Source of the DNA: Streptomyces sp. CB01635
GTDB lineage: Bacteria; Actinomycetota; Actinomycetes; Streptomycetales; Streptomycetaceae
Assembly (NCBI RefSeq): GCF_002803065.1
Contig: NZ_NNBL01000007.1
Span: 62,001-126,000, forward strand
DNA length: 64,000 nucleotides
Reading direction: 5' to 3'
The number at the start of each line of letters is the position of its first letter. Position 1 is the stretch's first letter. Of the stretch, positions 51,899-62,071 are shown piece after piece. Both the position numbers and the translations under genes were made by a program. The notes under the pieces are model-generated. The model was not told where the DNA came from. It saw nothing but the letters and a program-made list of their open reading frames with translations, and made no database searches.

Positions 51899-53371
51899 GT
51901 GGGCGGCAGCGACGGAAGCGTGACGAACGCTGAGAAGCGCCCCAATGAGCTGCTGAGCTCGTGGTTCCTGCGCAGCGGCTGGTCGAAGGGCGAGCTGGCG
52001 CGCCAAGTGAACCGCCGGGCGCGGCAGTTGGGCGCCAATCACATCTCCACGGACACCTCGCGCGTGCGCCGCTGGCTCGACGGCGAGAACCCGCGCGAGC
52101 CGATCCCGCGGATCCTGTCCGAGCTCTTCTCCGAGCGCTTCGGCTGCGTCGTCGCGGTCGAGGACCTCGGCCTGCGCGCCGCGCACCAGTCGCCCTCCGT
52201 GTCCGGCGTCGACCTGCCGTGGACGGGCCCGCAGACGGTGGCGCTGATCGGTGAGTTCTCCCGCAGCGACCTGATGCTGGCGCGCCGCGGGTTCCTCGGC
52301 AGCGCCCTCGCGCTCTCCGCGGGCCCCGCGCTCATCGAGCCCATGCAGCGCTGGCTCGTGCCCACGCCCGGGACGCCGGTGGTGGAGCCCGACCCGGCGG
52401 CCCTGCGCCGCGGGAACCGGCTCTCGAAGCCGGAGCTCGACCTCCTGGAGTCGACGACGGTCATGTTCCGGCAGTGGGACGCGCAGTGCGGCGGCGGGCT
52501 GCGCCGAAAGGCCGTCGTCGGCCAGCTGCACGAGGTGACCGACCTGCTCCAGGAGCCCCAGCCGGCGGCCACGACGAAGCGTCTCTTCAAAGTCGCGGCC
52601 GAGCTGGCCGAGCTGGCGGGCTGGATGAGCTACGACGTGGGCCTCCAGCCCACCGCCCAGAAGTACTTCGTCCTCGCCCTGCACGCGGCCAAGGAAGCCG
52701 GCGACAAGCCGCTCGGCTCGTACGTCCTGTCCAGCATGAGCCGGCAGATGATCCACCTCGGCCGGCCCGACGACGCGCTGGAACTCGTCCATCTCGCGCA
52801 GTACGGCAGCCGCGACTGCGCGAGTCCGCGCACGCAGGCCATGCTGTATGCGATGGAGGCCCGCGCATACGCGAACATCGGGCAGCCCGGCAAGTGCAAG
52901 CGGGCCGTCCGGATGGCCGAGGAGACCTTCCACGACGCCGACGACTGGGACGACCCGGACCCCGACTGGATCCGCTTCTTCTCCGAGGCCGAGCTGCACG
53001 GGGAGAACTCCCACTCGTACCGCGACCTCGCCTATGTGGCGGGCCGCAGCCCCACGTACGCCTCCATGTCCGAGCCCGTCATGCGGCGCGCCGTCGAGCT
53101 CTTCGAGAAGGACTCCGAGCACCAGCGGTCGTACGCGCTGAACCTGATCGGGATGGCAACGGTGCATCTGCTCCAGCGCGAGCCCGAGCAGTCCACGGTG
53201 CTCGCCGAGCAGGCCATGATCATCGCCAAGAAGGTGCGCTCCGAGCGGGTCAACACCCGTATCCGCAAGACCGTGGACACCGCGGTCCGTGAGTTCGGGG
53301 ACGTCGCCGAGGTCGCGCACCTCACCGACCAGCTCGCGATCCATCTTCCGGAGACCGCCGAAGCGGTCTGA
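51899..53371 (+). CDS. nsdA: NsdA, negative regulator of differentiation and antibiotic production
   Basis: 490 aa from a GTG at 51899. N-terminal DNA-binding-like region (KGELARQVNRRARQLGANHI, TSRVRRWLDGENPREPIPRI; residues about 30-75) and a C-terminal TPR-type repeat region (about 200-480; KYFVLALHAAKEAGDKPLGS, QSTVLAEQAMIIAKKV). Sequence and location match NsdA (SCO5582), whose loss in S. coelicolor increases sporulation and actinorhodin production. No ligand is known. Confidence 0.95.
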   Translation: MGGSDGSVTNAEKRPNELLSSWFLRSGWSKGELARQVNRRARQLGANHISTDTSRVRRWLDGENPREPIPRILSELFSERFGCVVAVEDLGLRAAHQSPSVSGVDLPWTGPQTVALIGEFSRSDLMLARRGFLGSALALSAGPALIEPMQRWLVPTPGTPVVEPDPAALRRGNRLSKPELDLLESTTVMFRQWDAQCGGGLRRKAVVGQLHEVTDLLQEPQPAATTKRLFKVAAELAELAGWMSYDVGLQPTAQKYFVLALHAAKEAGDKPLGSYVLSSMSRQMIHLGRPDDALELVHLAQYGSRDCASPRTQAMLYAMEARAYANIGQPGKCKRAVRMAEETFHDADDWDDPDPDWIRFFSEAELHGENSHSYRDLAYVAGRSPTYASMSEPVMRRAVELFEKDSEHQRSYALNLIGMATVHLLQREPEQSTVLAEQAMIIAKKVRSERVNTRIRKTVDTAVREFGDVAEVAHLTDQLAIHLPETAEAV

Positions 53372-53474
53372 ACCCTTGTCCCCGGCCGCGGCCGGCCCTC
53401 CCGGACTGCCCGACTCGGCTCCCCCATTGCCAGGTCAACCGGATGGCCGCCGCGGCCGGTCTTTGTTGGTTGCG

Positions 53475-53556
53475 TCACGATAACGATCGCCTCACCCCGT
53501 ATCAGGCAGTTCATTGACGCGTAACACGCACGACCTCTTCGTCACTGCGGCGAAAC
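53475..53556 (+). promoter_or_regulatory. Candidate GlnR boxes upstream of amtB
   Basis: GTCAC-N6-GAAAC at 53541-53556 is a perfect GlnR half (GTnAC-N6-GAAAC); GTAAC at 53521-53525 lies 20 bp upstream. A weaker GTCAC-N6-GATCG occurs at 53475-53490. A TTGACG at 53515-53520 is a possible -35. amtB-glnK-glnD is a known GlnR target in S. coelicolor; binding at these exact sites is inferred. The rest of 53372-53674 has no gene. Confidence 0.55.
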
Positions 53557-53674
53557 ATCGAGGGGCGTCCACGGAAACGGCGCTGCACCATTCTCTTGGC
53601 GCATAACCGGCCCGCCCCTCTTGACCGCACAGGCTTCGCCCGCACGGGGCCGTACCAACGACGAGGAGACGCCG

Positions 53675-55032
<1,358 letters not shown>

Positions 55033-55036
<4 letters not shown>

Positions 55037-55371
55037 AGCTCATCACGGCGGTCGTCAAGCCGCACCGGCTCGACGAGATCAAGGAAGCCCTCCAGGCCTT
55101 CGGCATCCAGGGCCTGACCGTCACCGAGGCCAGCGGATACGGCCGTCAGCGCGGCCACACCGAGGTCTACCGCGGCGCCGAGTACACCGTCGACCTCGTG
55201 CCGAAGATCCGCATAGAGGTCCTCGTGGAGGACGACGACGCCGAACAGCTCATCGATGTCGTGGTCAAGGCCGCCAGGACCGGCAAGATCGGGGACGGCA
55301 AGGTCTGGGCCGTTCCGGTGGAGACCGCCGTCAGGGTCCGCACCGGTGAGCGCGGGCCGGACGCGCTGTAA
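55033..55371 (+). CDS. glnK: PII nitrogen regulatory protein GlnK
   Basis: 112 aa, ATG start overlapping amtB. MKLITAVVKPHRLDEIKEAL, T-loop GYGRQRGHTEVYRGAEYTVD with the modifiable Tyr51, and KIGDGKVWAVPVE at the end. In S. coelicolor Tyr51 is adenylylated by GlnD, and GlnK later is shortened at the N-terminus. Binds AmtB and 2-oxoglutarate/ATP/ADP. Confidence 0.98.
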
Positions 55372-55392
55372 ACGCAACAGAGGAGTCGCTGG

Positions 55393-57882
55393 GTGACGAG
55401 TGTGGATGCGCAGACCGGAAAAGCGGACGACAACGATTCAGCACCCAGCGGCTATGCGGCGGCCCGGCTGCGCCTCCTCCAGGACGAGGCGCAGTCCGGG
55501 CCGCCGCGCCGTTCGGCCCTCGCCGGGCTGACCGACGACTGGCTCGCCGAACTGTTCACCGCCGGGGCGCGCGAGCTGACAGGGGTGTCACTCGTCGCCG
55601 TCGGCGGCTACGGGCGCGGGGAGCTCTCCCCGCGCAGCGACCTCGATCTGCTGCTCCTGCACGACGGCAGCGCCGGCCCCGGCGCCATCGCCTCCCTCGC
55701 GGACCGCGTCTGGTACCCCGTATGGGACCTGGGGCTCGCCCTCGACCACTCCGTCCGTACCCCGGCGGAGGCGCGTAAGACGGCGGGCGAGGACCTCAAG
55801 GTGCAGCTCGGCCTCCTCGACGCCCGGCACATCGCCGGCGACCTCGGCCTGACGGCGGGCATGCGCACCGCCGTCCTCGCCGACTGGCGCAACCAGGCGC
55901 CCAAACGCCTGCCCGAACTGCGCGACCTGTGCGACGAACGGGCCGAACGCCAGGGTGAGTTGCAGTACCTGCTCGAACCCGACCTCAAGGAGGCCAGGGG
56001 CGGCCTCAGGGACGCCACCGCGCTGCGCGCCGTCGCCGCGTCATGGCTCGCCGACGCCCCCAGGGAGGGCCTCGCCGACGCGCGGCGCAGACTCCTCGAC
56101 GTACGGGACGCCCTGCACCTGGCCACCGGCCGCGCCACCGACCGCCTCGCCCTCCAGGAACAGGACCAGGTCGCCGCCGGACTCGGCCTCCTCGACGCCG
56201 ACACCCTGCTCCGCCAGGTCTACGAGGCCGCGCGCACCGTGTCGTACGCCAGTGACGTCACCTGGCGCGAGGTGGGGCGCGTGCTCAGGTCGCGGGCCGT
56301 GCGGCCGCGGCTGCGCGCCATGCTGGGCGGCGGGAGCAAGCCCGCCACCGAGCGGTCGCCGCTCGCCGAGGGCGTCGTCGAGCAGGAGGGCGAGGCGGTC
56401 CTCGCCCGCGCGGCCAGGCCCGAGCGGGACCCCGTGCTGCCGCTGCGCGCCGCCGCGGCCGCCGCCCAGGCCGGCCTGCCGCTGTCCCTGCACGCCGTCC
56501 GCAGGATGGCCGCCGCCGCACGCCCGCTGCCCACGCCGTGGCCCGCCGAGGCCCGCGAGCAGCTCGTGACGCTGCTCGGCGCGGGCCGGCCGACCGTCGA
56601 GGTCTGGGAGGCGCTGGAGGCCGAGGGCCTGATCACGCGGCTGCTGCCCGACTGGGAGCGGGTGCGGTGCAGGCCCCAGCGCAACGCCGTGCACACCTGG
56701 ACGGTCGACCGGCACCTCGTCGAGACCGCCGTGCGCGCCGCCGAACTCACGCGCCGCGTCGGCCGCCCCGACCTGCTGCTCGTCGCCGCGCTCCTGCACG
56801 ACATCGGCAAGGGCTGGCCCGGCGACCACTCCGTGGCCGGCGAGATCATCGCGAAGGACGTGGCCGCGCGCATCGGCTTCGACCGCGCGGACGTCGCCGT
56901 CGTCGCCACCCTCGTACGCCACCATCTGCTGCTCATCGAGTCGGCGACGCGGCGCGATCTGGACGACCCGGCGACGGTGCGGGCCGTCGCGGACGCGGTC
57001 GGGTCCGTGGGGACGCTCGAACTGCTGCATGCGCTGACGGAGGCGGACGCGCTCGCCACCGGGCCCGCGGCCTGGTCCGCGTGGCGCGGGTCGCTCGTCA
57101 CCGACCTGGTCAAGCGGGTCGCCGCCGTCCTCGCGGGGGAGGACCCCGGCGACGGCGACGGCCCCGCCGCGGCCGAGCCGACCGCCGAACAGGAGCGGCT
57201 GGCCGTCGAGGCCTTCCGCACGGGCGGCCCGGTGCTGTCCCTGCGCGCGCAGACCGAGGCCCCCGCCGACCGGGACGCGGAGGGCACCGAGGCCGCGCCC
57301 GCCGATCCGGAGCCCCTCGGCGTCGAACTGCTGATCGCCGTCCCCGACCAGCCCGGCGTGCTGCCCGCCGTCGCCGGGGTGCTCGCCATGCACCGGCTCG
57401 CGGTCCGCACGGCGGAGCTGCGCGCCCTCGACCTGCCCGCCCAGATGCCGGGCTCGGTCCTGCTCCTCGACTGGCGGGTCGCCGCCGAGTACGGGTCCCT
57501 GCCCCAGGCCGCACGGCTGCGCGCGGATCTCGTACGGGCCCTCGACGGCTCCCTGGACATCGCCGCCCGGCTCGCCGAGCGGGACGCCGCCTATCCGCGA
57601 CGGCGCGGCACCGTCGCGCCGCCGCCCCGGGTGACGGTCGCCCCCGCCGCCTCGCGGCACGCGACGGTGATCGAGGTGCGGGCACAGGACGCACCGGGCC
57701 TGCTGCACCGCATCGGCCGGGCGCTCGAGACGGCGGACGTACGGGTGCGGTCCGCGCATGTGTCGACCCTCGGGGCGAACGCGGTCGACGCGTTCTATGT
57801 CACGGGCGCCGAGGGAACGCCGCTCCCCGCGGCGGACGCGGCCGCTGTGGCGGGCGCGCTGGAAGGGGCTCTGCGGGGGTAG
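55393..57882 (+). CDS. glnD: PII adenylyltransferase / uridylyltransferase-like GlnD
   Basis: 829 aa, GTG start with GAGGAG upstream. N-terminal nucleotidyltransferase (AVGGYGRGELSPRSDLDLLL, residues about 60-80), helical GlnD domain, HD phosphohydrolase domain LLHDIGKGWPGDHS (about 460), and two C-terminal ACT domains (LIAVPDQPGVLPAV, VRAQDAPGLLHRI). In Streptomyces this enzyme adenylylates and deadenylylates GlnK. Third gene of the nitrogen operon. Confidence 0.96.
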   Translation: MTSVDAQTGKADDNDSAPSGYAAARLRLLQDEAQSGPPRRSALAGLTDDWLAELFTAGARELTGVSLVAVGGYGRGELSPRSDLDLLLLHDGSAGPGAIASLADRVWYPVWDLGLALDHSVRTPAEARKTAGEDLKVQLGLLDARHIAGDLGLTAGMRTAVLADWRNQAPKRLPELRDLCDERAERQGELQYLLEPDLKEARGGLRDATALRAVAASWLADAPREGLADARRRLLDVRDALHLATGRATDRLALQEQDQVAAGLGLLDADTLLRQVYEAARTVSYASDVTWREVGRVLRSRAVRPRLRAMLGGGSKPATERSPLAEGVVEQEGEAVLARAARPERDPVLPLRAAAAAAQAGLPLSLHAVRRMAAAARPLPTPWPAEAREQLVTLLGAGRPTVEVWEALEAEGLITRLLPDWERVRCRPQRNAVHTWTVDRHLVETAVRAAELTRRVGRPDLLLVAALLHDIGKGWPGDHSVAGEIIAKDVAARIGFDRADVAVVATLVRHHLLLIESATRRDLDDPATVRAVADAVGSVGTLELLHALTEADALATGPAAWSAWRGSLVTDLVKRVAAVLAGEDPGDGDGPAAAEPTAEQERLAVEAFRTGGPVLSLRAQTEAPADRDAEGTEAAPADPEPLGVELLIAVPDQPGVLPAVAGVLAMHRLAVRTAELRALDLPAQMPGSVLLLDWRVAAEYGSLPQAARLRADLVRALDGSLDIAARLAERDAAYPRRRGTVAPPPRVTVAPAASRHATVIEVRAQDAPGLLHRIGRALETADVRVRSAHVSTLGANAVDAFYVTGAEGTPLPAADAAAVAGALEGALRG

Positions 57883-57929
57883 CGGGGCCTGCGGGGAGAC
57901 CGGCCTTTTGTGGCGCCGGTCTCTCCGGG

Positions 57930-57962
57930 GCGCTTCGTACGGCCTCGGGAGCGCTTCGTACG
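57930..57962 (+). repeat. 12-bp direct repeat between glnD and ffh
   Basis: GCGCTTCGTACG at 57930-57941 and 57951-57962, a 21-bp period. Could be an operator for ffh or a chance repeat. Confidence 0.5.
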
Positions 57963-58050
57963 AATGGGGTGGAGACCCCACTGGACACCTCCGGATACCC
58001 TGGAGGACGACCTGTCCGCCCGCCCTTCAACCCGAGGATTCGCGACCGCC

Positions 58051-59604
58051 GTGTTCGACACTCTTTCCGACCGCCTCGCAGCGACATTCAAGAACCTCCG
58101 CGGCAAGGGGCGCCTCAGCGAGGCGGACATCGACGCCACGGCGCGCGAGATCCGTATCGCCCTGCTCGAAGCGGACGTGGCCCTGCCCGTCGTCCGCGCC
58201 TTCATCAAGCAGGTCAAGGAGCGTGCGGCCGGCGCGGAGGTCTCCCAGGCGCTGAACCCCGCCCAGCAGGTCATCAAGATCGTCAACGAGGAGCTCATCG
58301 GCATCCTCGGCGGCGAGACCCGGCGCCTGCGGTTCGCCAAGAACCCGCCCACCGTGATCATGCTCGCCGGTCTCCAGGGTGCCGGTAAGACGACCCTCGC
58401 CGGAAAGCTCGGCCACTGGCTGAAGGGGCAGGGCCACGCGCCGCTGCTCGTCGCCTGTGACCTCCAGCGCCCCAACGCCGTGAACCAGCTGTCCGTCGTC
58501 GCCGAGCGCGCCGGCGTGGGCATCTACGCCCCCGAGCCGGGCAACGGCGTGGGCGACCCGGTTCAGGTCGCCAAGGACTCCGTCGAGTTCGCCCGGCAGA
58601 AGCAGTACGACGTCGTCATCGTCGACACCGCCGGCCGCCTGGGTATCGACCAGGAGCTGATGCAGCAGGCCGCGGACATCCGCGACGCCGTCTCGCCCGA
58701 CGAGGTCCTCTTCGTCGTCGACGCCATGATCGGTCAGGACGCGGTCAACACCGCCGAGGCCTTCCGTGACGGCGTCGGCTTCGACGGCGTGGTGCTCTCC
58801 AAGCTCGACGGTGACGCCCGTGGTGGTGCTGCCCTGTCGATCGCGCACGTCACCGGCCGCCAGGTCATGTTCGCCTCGAACGGCGAGAAGCTGGACGACT
58901 TCGACGCGTTCCACCCGGACCGCATGGCGTCCCGCATCCTCGGCATGGGCGACATGCTCACGCTGATCGAGAAGGCCGAGCAGACCTTCTCGCAGCAGGA
59001 GGCCGAGAAGATGGCCTCCAAGCTGGCCTCCAAGAAGGGCCAGGACTTCACGCTCGACGACTTCCTGGCCCAGATGGAGCAGGTCAGGAAGATGGGCTCC
59101 ATCTCCAAGCTGCTCGGGATGCTGCCCGGCATGGCGCAGATGAAGGACCAGATCAACAACCTCGACGAGCGCGACGTCGACCGCACGGCCGCCATCATCA
59201 AGTCGATGACCCCGGCCGAGCGCGCGGACGCCACGATCATCAACGGCTCGCGCCGTGCCCGTATCGCCCGTGGTTCGGGCGTCGAGGTCAGCGCGGTGAA
59301 GAACCTCGTCGAGCGGTTCTTCGAGGCCCGCAAGATGATGTCCCGCATGGCCCAGGGCGGCGGCATGCCGGGGATGCCCGGGATGCCGGGCATGGGCGGC
59401 GGCCCCGGCCGGCAGAAGAAGAAGCAGAAGCAGGCCAAGGGCAAGCAGCGCTCCGGCAACCCGATGAAGCGCAAGCAGCAGGAAGAGGAAGAGGCCGCGC
59501 GCCGCGAGGCCGCCGGCCAGAGCGGGAACGCGTTCGGCCTGCCCGCCGGGGAGCAGGACAAGAACTTCGAACTGCCCGACGAGTTCAAGAAGTTCATGGG
59601 CTGA
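58051..59604 (+). CDS. ffh: Signal recognition particle protein Ffh
   Basis: 517 aa from the GTG at 58051 (VFDTLSDRLAATFKNLRGKG); the frame is open from 57910. NG GTPase domain: P-loop GLQGAGKTTLAGKLG (about 107), DTAGRLGID, SKLDGDARGG. C-terminal M domain binds 4.5S RNA and signal peptides: SGVEVSAVKNLVERF, then GMPGMPGMPGMGGG, then a Lys/Gln-rich tail. Partner of FtsY in co-translational targeting. A 20-bp terminator follows. Confidence 0.96.
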   Translation: MFDTLSDRLAATFKNLRGKGRLSEADIDATAREIRIALLEADVALPVVRAFIKQVKERAAGAEVSQALNPAQQVIKIVNEELIGILGGETRRLRFAKNPPTVIMLAGLQGAGKTTLAGKLGHWLKGQGHAPLLVACDLQRPNAVNQLSVVAERAGVGIYAPEPGNGVGDPVQVAKDSVEFARQKQYDVVIVDTAGRLGIDQELMQQAADIRDAVSPDEVLFVVDAMIGQDAVNTAEAFRDGVGFDGVVLSKLDGDARGGAALSIAHVTGRQVMFASNGEKLDDFDAFHPDRMASRILGMGDMLTLIEKAEQTFSQQEAEKMASKLASKKGQDFTLDDFLAQMEQVRKMGSISKLLGMLPGMAQMKDQINNLDERDVDRTAAIIKSMTPAERADATIINGSRRARIARGSGVEVSAVKNLVERFFEARKMMSRMAQGGGMPGMPGMPGMGGGPGRQKKKQKQAKGKQRSGNPMKRKQQEEEEAARREAAGQSGNAFGLPAGEQDKNFELPDEFKKFMG

Positions 59605-59620
59605 CCAGCCACTTCGTAGA

Positions 59621-59664
59621 CATGTGTAAGGGGCGCCCGCCATTGCGGGCGCCCCTTACACATG
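59621..59664. terminator. 20-bp shared terminator of ffh and yhf-like operon
   Basis: CATGTGTAAGGGGCGCCCGC at 59621-59640 and its exact reverse complement at 59645-59664, loop CATT. It lies between convergent ffh (ends 59604) and the mutase gene (ends 59671), so it can stop both. Confidence 0.92.
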
Positions 59665-59670
59665 GGCGGG

Positions 59671-60906
59671 TCAGGCCGCCCGCGCCGCCGCCCGACTGAC
59701 CTCCGTGCCGTTCGCGAGCCCCGCCGGATCGAGGCCGAGCGCCGCCGCGGCCGTCGCGCCCACGTCCGCCAGGCTGCCCGCGTCCGGCAGTAGCTCGACA
59801 CCTGCCGTACCCGGGCGGTGGACGAGCACCGGCACGAACTCCCGGGTGTGGAAGGCGTGGCCGATCGTCGGGTCGTTCCCGTGGTCGCCGGTCACGATCA
59901 GCCGGTCGCCGTCCGCGTCGAGCAGGGAGACGAGCGCCGCGAGCCCCGCGTCGACCTGCTCCAGGACGTGCCCGTAGCGCTCCACGTCCTGCTGGTGCCC
60001 GGCCAGATCGCTCTCCTGCACATTGGCCACGACCAGTGCGTCGCCCTCCGCGCGGACGGCTTCCAGCGTGTGCGCGAGCACGTCCGCGGTCGGTACCGCC
60101 GGGCGCCGCACCGCGTCGTCGCAGGCCAGGATGTCCGCGGCCTTCCCGACGAGCGTGACGGGGATCCCGGCCCGCGCCGCCAGGTCCGGGAGTTGCCGCG
60201 TGTGGTCGAGGCCCGCGCCGAGATGCCGCACCTCAAGGCCACCGTTGCGGTAGAAGCCGCTCGCCGGGGTGTCCAGGCCGACCGTTCCGCCGTCCCCTTC
60301 GCGTACGAAATCGGGGAGCGGTCCGCTCGCGTGGCCGCCCACCGCGATCACCCGCGCGACGGGCGCCACCGCGCGCACCGTACGCGCGACGGAGAGGATC
60401 CCGTCGAAGCCCAGATCGTCGAGGCGGCCCGAGGCGTTCCAGTTGATACCCGGGTCGGCCTCCAGGTTGTCGTGCACGAGAACAACCCCGTCGACCACCA
60501 ACAGGGGCATGTCGCCGAGGAGTTCGACCCGGTGGCCCGCGGCCTCCAGGGCCGCCGTCACCTCGTCGAGGTGGTCGCCGAGCCGCGCCACCGTGACCCG
60601 GCTGAAGTCGGCGCCCATCATCGTCTGGTGACCCGCGTACGTGTCCGCGCCGGGGTAGCCGAGCCCGGCCCGGCCCGCCGCGACCGGCAGATGGGCGCGC
60701 CGCGCGAGGTCCGGGTGCGGATGGACCAGGCCGAGCCCGAGCGCACCGAGCGCGGGCAGCCGCAGCGGACGCCCGAACGCCTCGCGGCACCGGTCGAGCA
60801 CATGCCCGCAGGTGTCCGCCGCCAGGTCGCCGGGGCGCAGGGCCCCCGCGTCCGGCATGGCGCCGACACCGAATCCGTCGACGACGACGATGACGGTCTT
60901 GCTCAT
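59671..60906 (-). CDS. Phosphopentomutase-like metalloenzyme (YhfW type)
   Basis: 411 aa, ATG at 60906 overlapping the YhfX stop by one base. Alkaline-phosphatase-superfamily phosphopentomutase pattern: VVVDGFGVGAMPDAG (metal Asp, about residue 10), DTYAGHQTMMG, DMPLLVVDGVVLVHDN, NVQESDLAGHQQD, VTGDHGNDP with the late metal ligands. Length is close to DeoB and E. coli YhfW. It may interconvert phosphorylated sugars, but the partners (PLP enzymes and a phosphotriesterase homologue) suggest a role beyond nucleoside salvage; the substrate is unknown. Confidence 0.85.
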   Translation of the reverse strand: MSKTVIVVVDGFGVGAMPDAGALRPGDLAADTCGHVLDRCREAFGRPLRLPALGALGLGLVHPHPDLARRAHLPVAAGRAGLGYPGADTYAGHQTMMGADFSRVTVARLGDHLDEVTAALEAAGHRVELLGDMPLLVVDGVVLVHDNLEADPGINWNASGRLDDLGFDGILSVARTVRAVAPVARVIAVGGHASGPLPDFVREGDGGTVGLDTPASGFYRNGGLEVRHLGAGLDHTRQLPDLAARAGIPVTLVGKAADILACDDAVRRPAVPTADVLAHTLEAVRAEGDALVVANVQESDLAGHQQDVERYGHVLEQVDAGLAALVSLLDADGDRLIVTGDHGNDPTIGHAFHTREFVPVLVHRPGTAGVELLPDAGSLADVGATAAAALGLDPAGLANGTEVSRAAARAA

Positions 60907-62069
60907 CACAGGGCCTTTCCTTGCGCGTCGTACAGGCCGGTCAGGCGCGGCGAACCGGACGACAGGCCCGCCACCACCGCGACCGTCGACCGGGTCACGA
61001 AGATCTGCGTACGGAACGCGAGCAGCGCCGTGTCGCCCGCCGCGGGCGCGCGGCCGGGGTCGGGCGCGTCGAGCAGCCGGTAGTAGTCGATGTTCTCCGC
61101 GGGCGCGTCCTGCACCGCAAGGCGTCGGCCCGTGCGGGGCAGCAGCGCGGACCCGATGTGCGCGCGGGGGTAGAAGCCGCCGCCGAACACGGCGGGCCGG
61201 CCGTCGGCGAGGGTGTGGGCGACCTCGGTGACGTAGACGTACGCGGGCCGCTCGGGCTGGCCGGCGTCGCGGGCATGCAGGGGCGTGGTGCCGGTGAGCG
61301 AGTGGCCCGGCTCGCCGTGGGTCGCGCCGTGCTCGGCGAGGAGCGGGAGGGTGGCCATGGAGGTGGCGCTCGGGGCGCTCAGCTTCAGGCCTTCGTGCCC
61401 GCGTGAGGTGAGCAACTCCCTTGCCTTGACAGCCAGTTCGAAGTTGTCGGTGAGGCGTGGCGTGCCCGTCGCCGGGTCGCACAGCACGCACGGGAACGCG
61501 GTGACGCCCGCGATCCGCACCCCGGGCAACTCCTCGGCGGCCGCCGCGAAGTCGTCGAGCGCGCCGAGCGGAACGCCGCCCTCCTGCCCGGGATAGACCG
61601 CACCCTCCGCCCCTTCGAGGCGTACGAGGACGTCCTGGACGAAGCCCTGCGCGCGCGCCGCGTCCGAGACCGCGCGGGCGTTGTCGACGTCGAGGACGGT
61701 CACGGTCTCCGGGCGCCAGGCCAGCATCTCGGGGAGCGAGCGGCGCGGGATCTGCACGAGGTGGCCGAGGTTTCCGGCCTGCGCGCCCGCCGCGTGCAGG
61801 GTGCGGGCCTCCTGCGCGTCGATGGCCGCGTACTTCGGGATGTGCCGGGCGATCGCCCGGATCAGCTCGGGGTTGCGGCCGAGCTGCTTCACGACGAACC
61901 AGAGGGTGAGCCCGAGCCGGTCCGCCTCGGCGGCGAGCAGCGCGGCGTTCGACTCGATCGCGTCGAGATCCATGACGTACGTGTCGGGCGGGATCGCGCC
62001 CCGCCGGTGGAGGTCGGCCGCGGCGTCGACGAGCTCGGGGTTGCGGGTGAGCAGGCTGTCGAGGAACAC
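60906..62069 (-). CDS. Alanine racemase-like PLP protein (YhfX type)
   Basis: 387 aa, GTG start at 62069, 2 nt after the yhfS-like stop. Fold-type III N-terminal PLP barrel: TYVMDLDAIESNAALLAAEA followed by LWFVVKQLGRN with the probable PLP Lys61, then DAQEARTLHAAGAQ and HGEPGHSLTGTTPLH. The C-terminal domain is unlike that of peptidoglycan alanine racemase. E. coli YhfX is the closest family I recognise; its reaction is not known. Third gene of the operon. Confidence 0.85.
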   Translation of the reverse strand: MFLDSLLTRNPELVDAAADLHRRGAIPPDTYVMDLDAIESNAALLAAEADRLGLTLWFVVKQLGRNPELIRAIARHIPKYAAIDAQEARTLHAAGAQAGNLGHLVQIPRRSLPEMLAWRPETVTVLDVDNARAVSDAARAQGFVQDVLVRLEGAEGAVYPGQEGGVPLGALDDFAAAAEELPGVRIAGVTAFPCVLCDPATGTPRLTDNFELAVKARELLTSRGHEGLKLSAPSATSMATLPLLAEHGATHGEPGHSLTGTTPLHARDAGQPERPAYVYVTEVAHTLADGRPAVFGGGFYPRAHIGSALLPRTGRRLAVQDAPAENIDYYRLLDAPDPGRAPAAGDTALLAFRTQIFVTRSTVAVVAGLSSGSPRLTGLYDAQGKAL

Positions 62070-62071
62070 GG

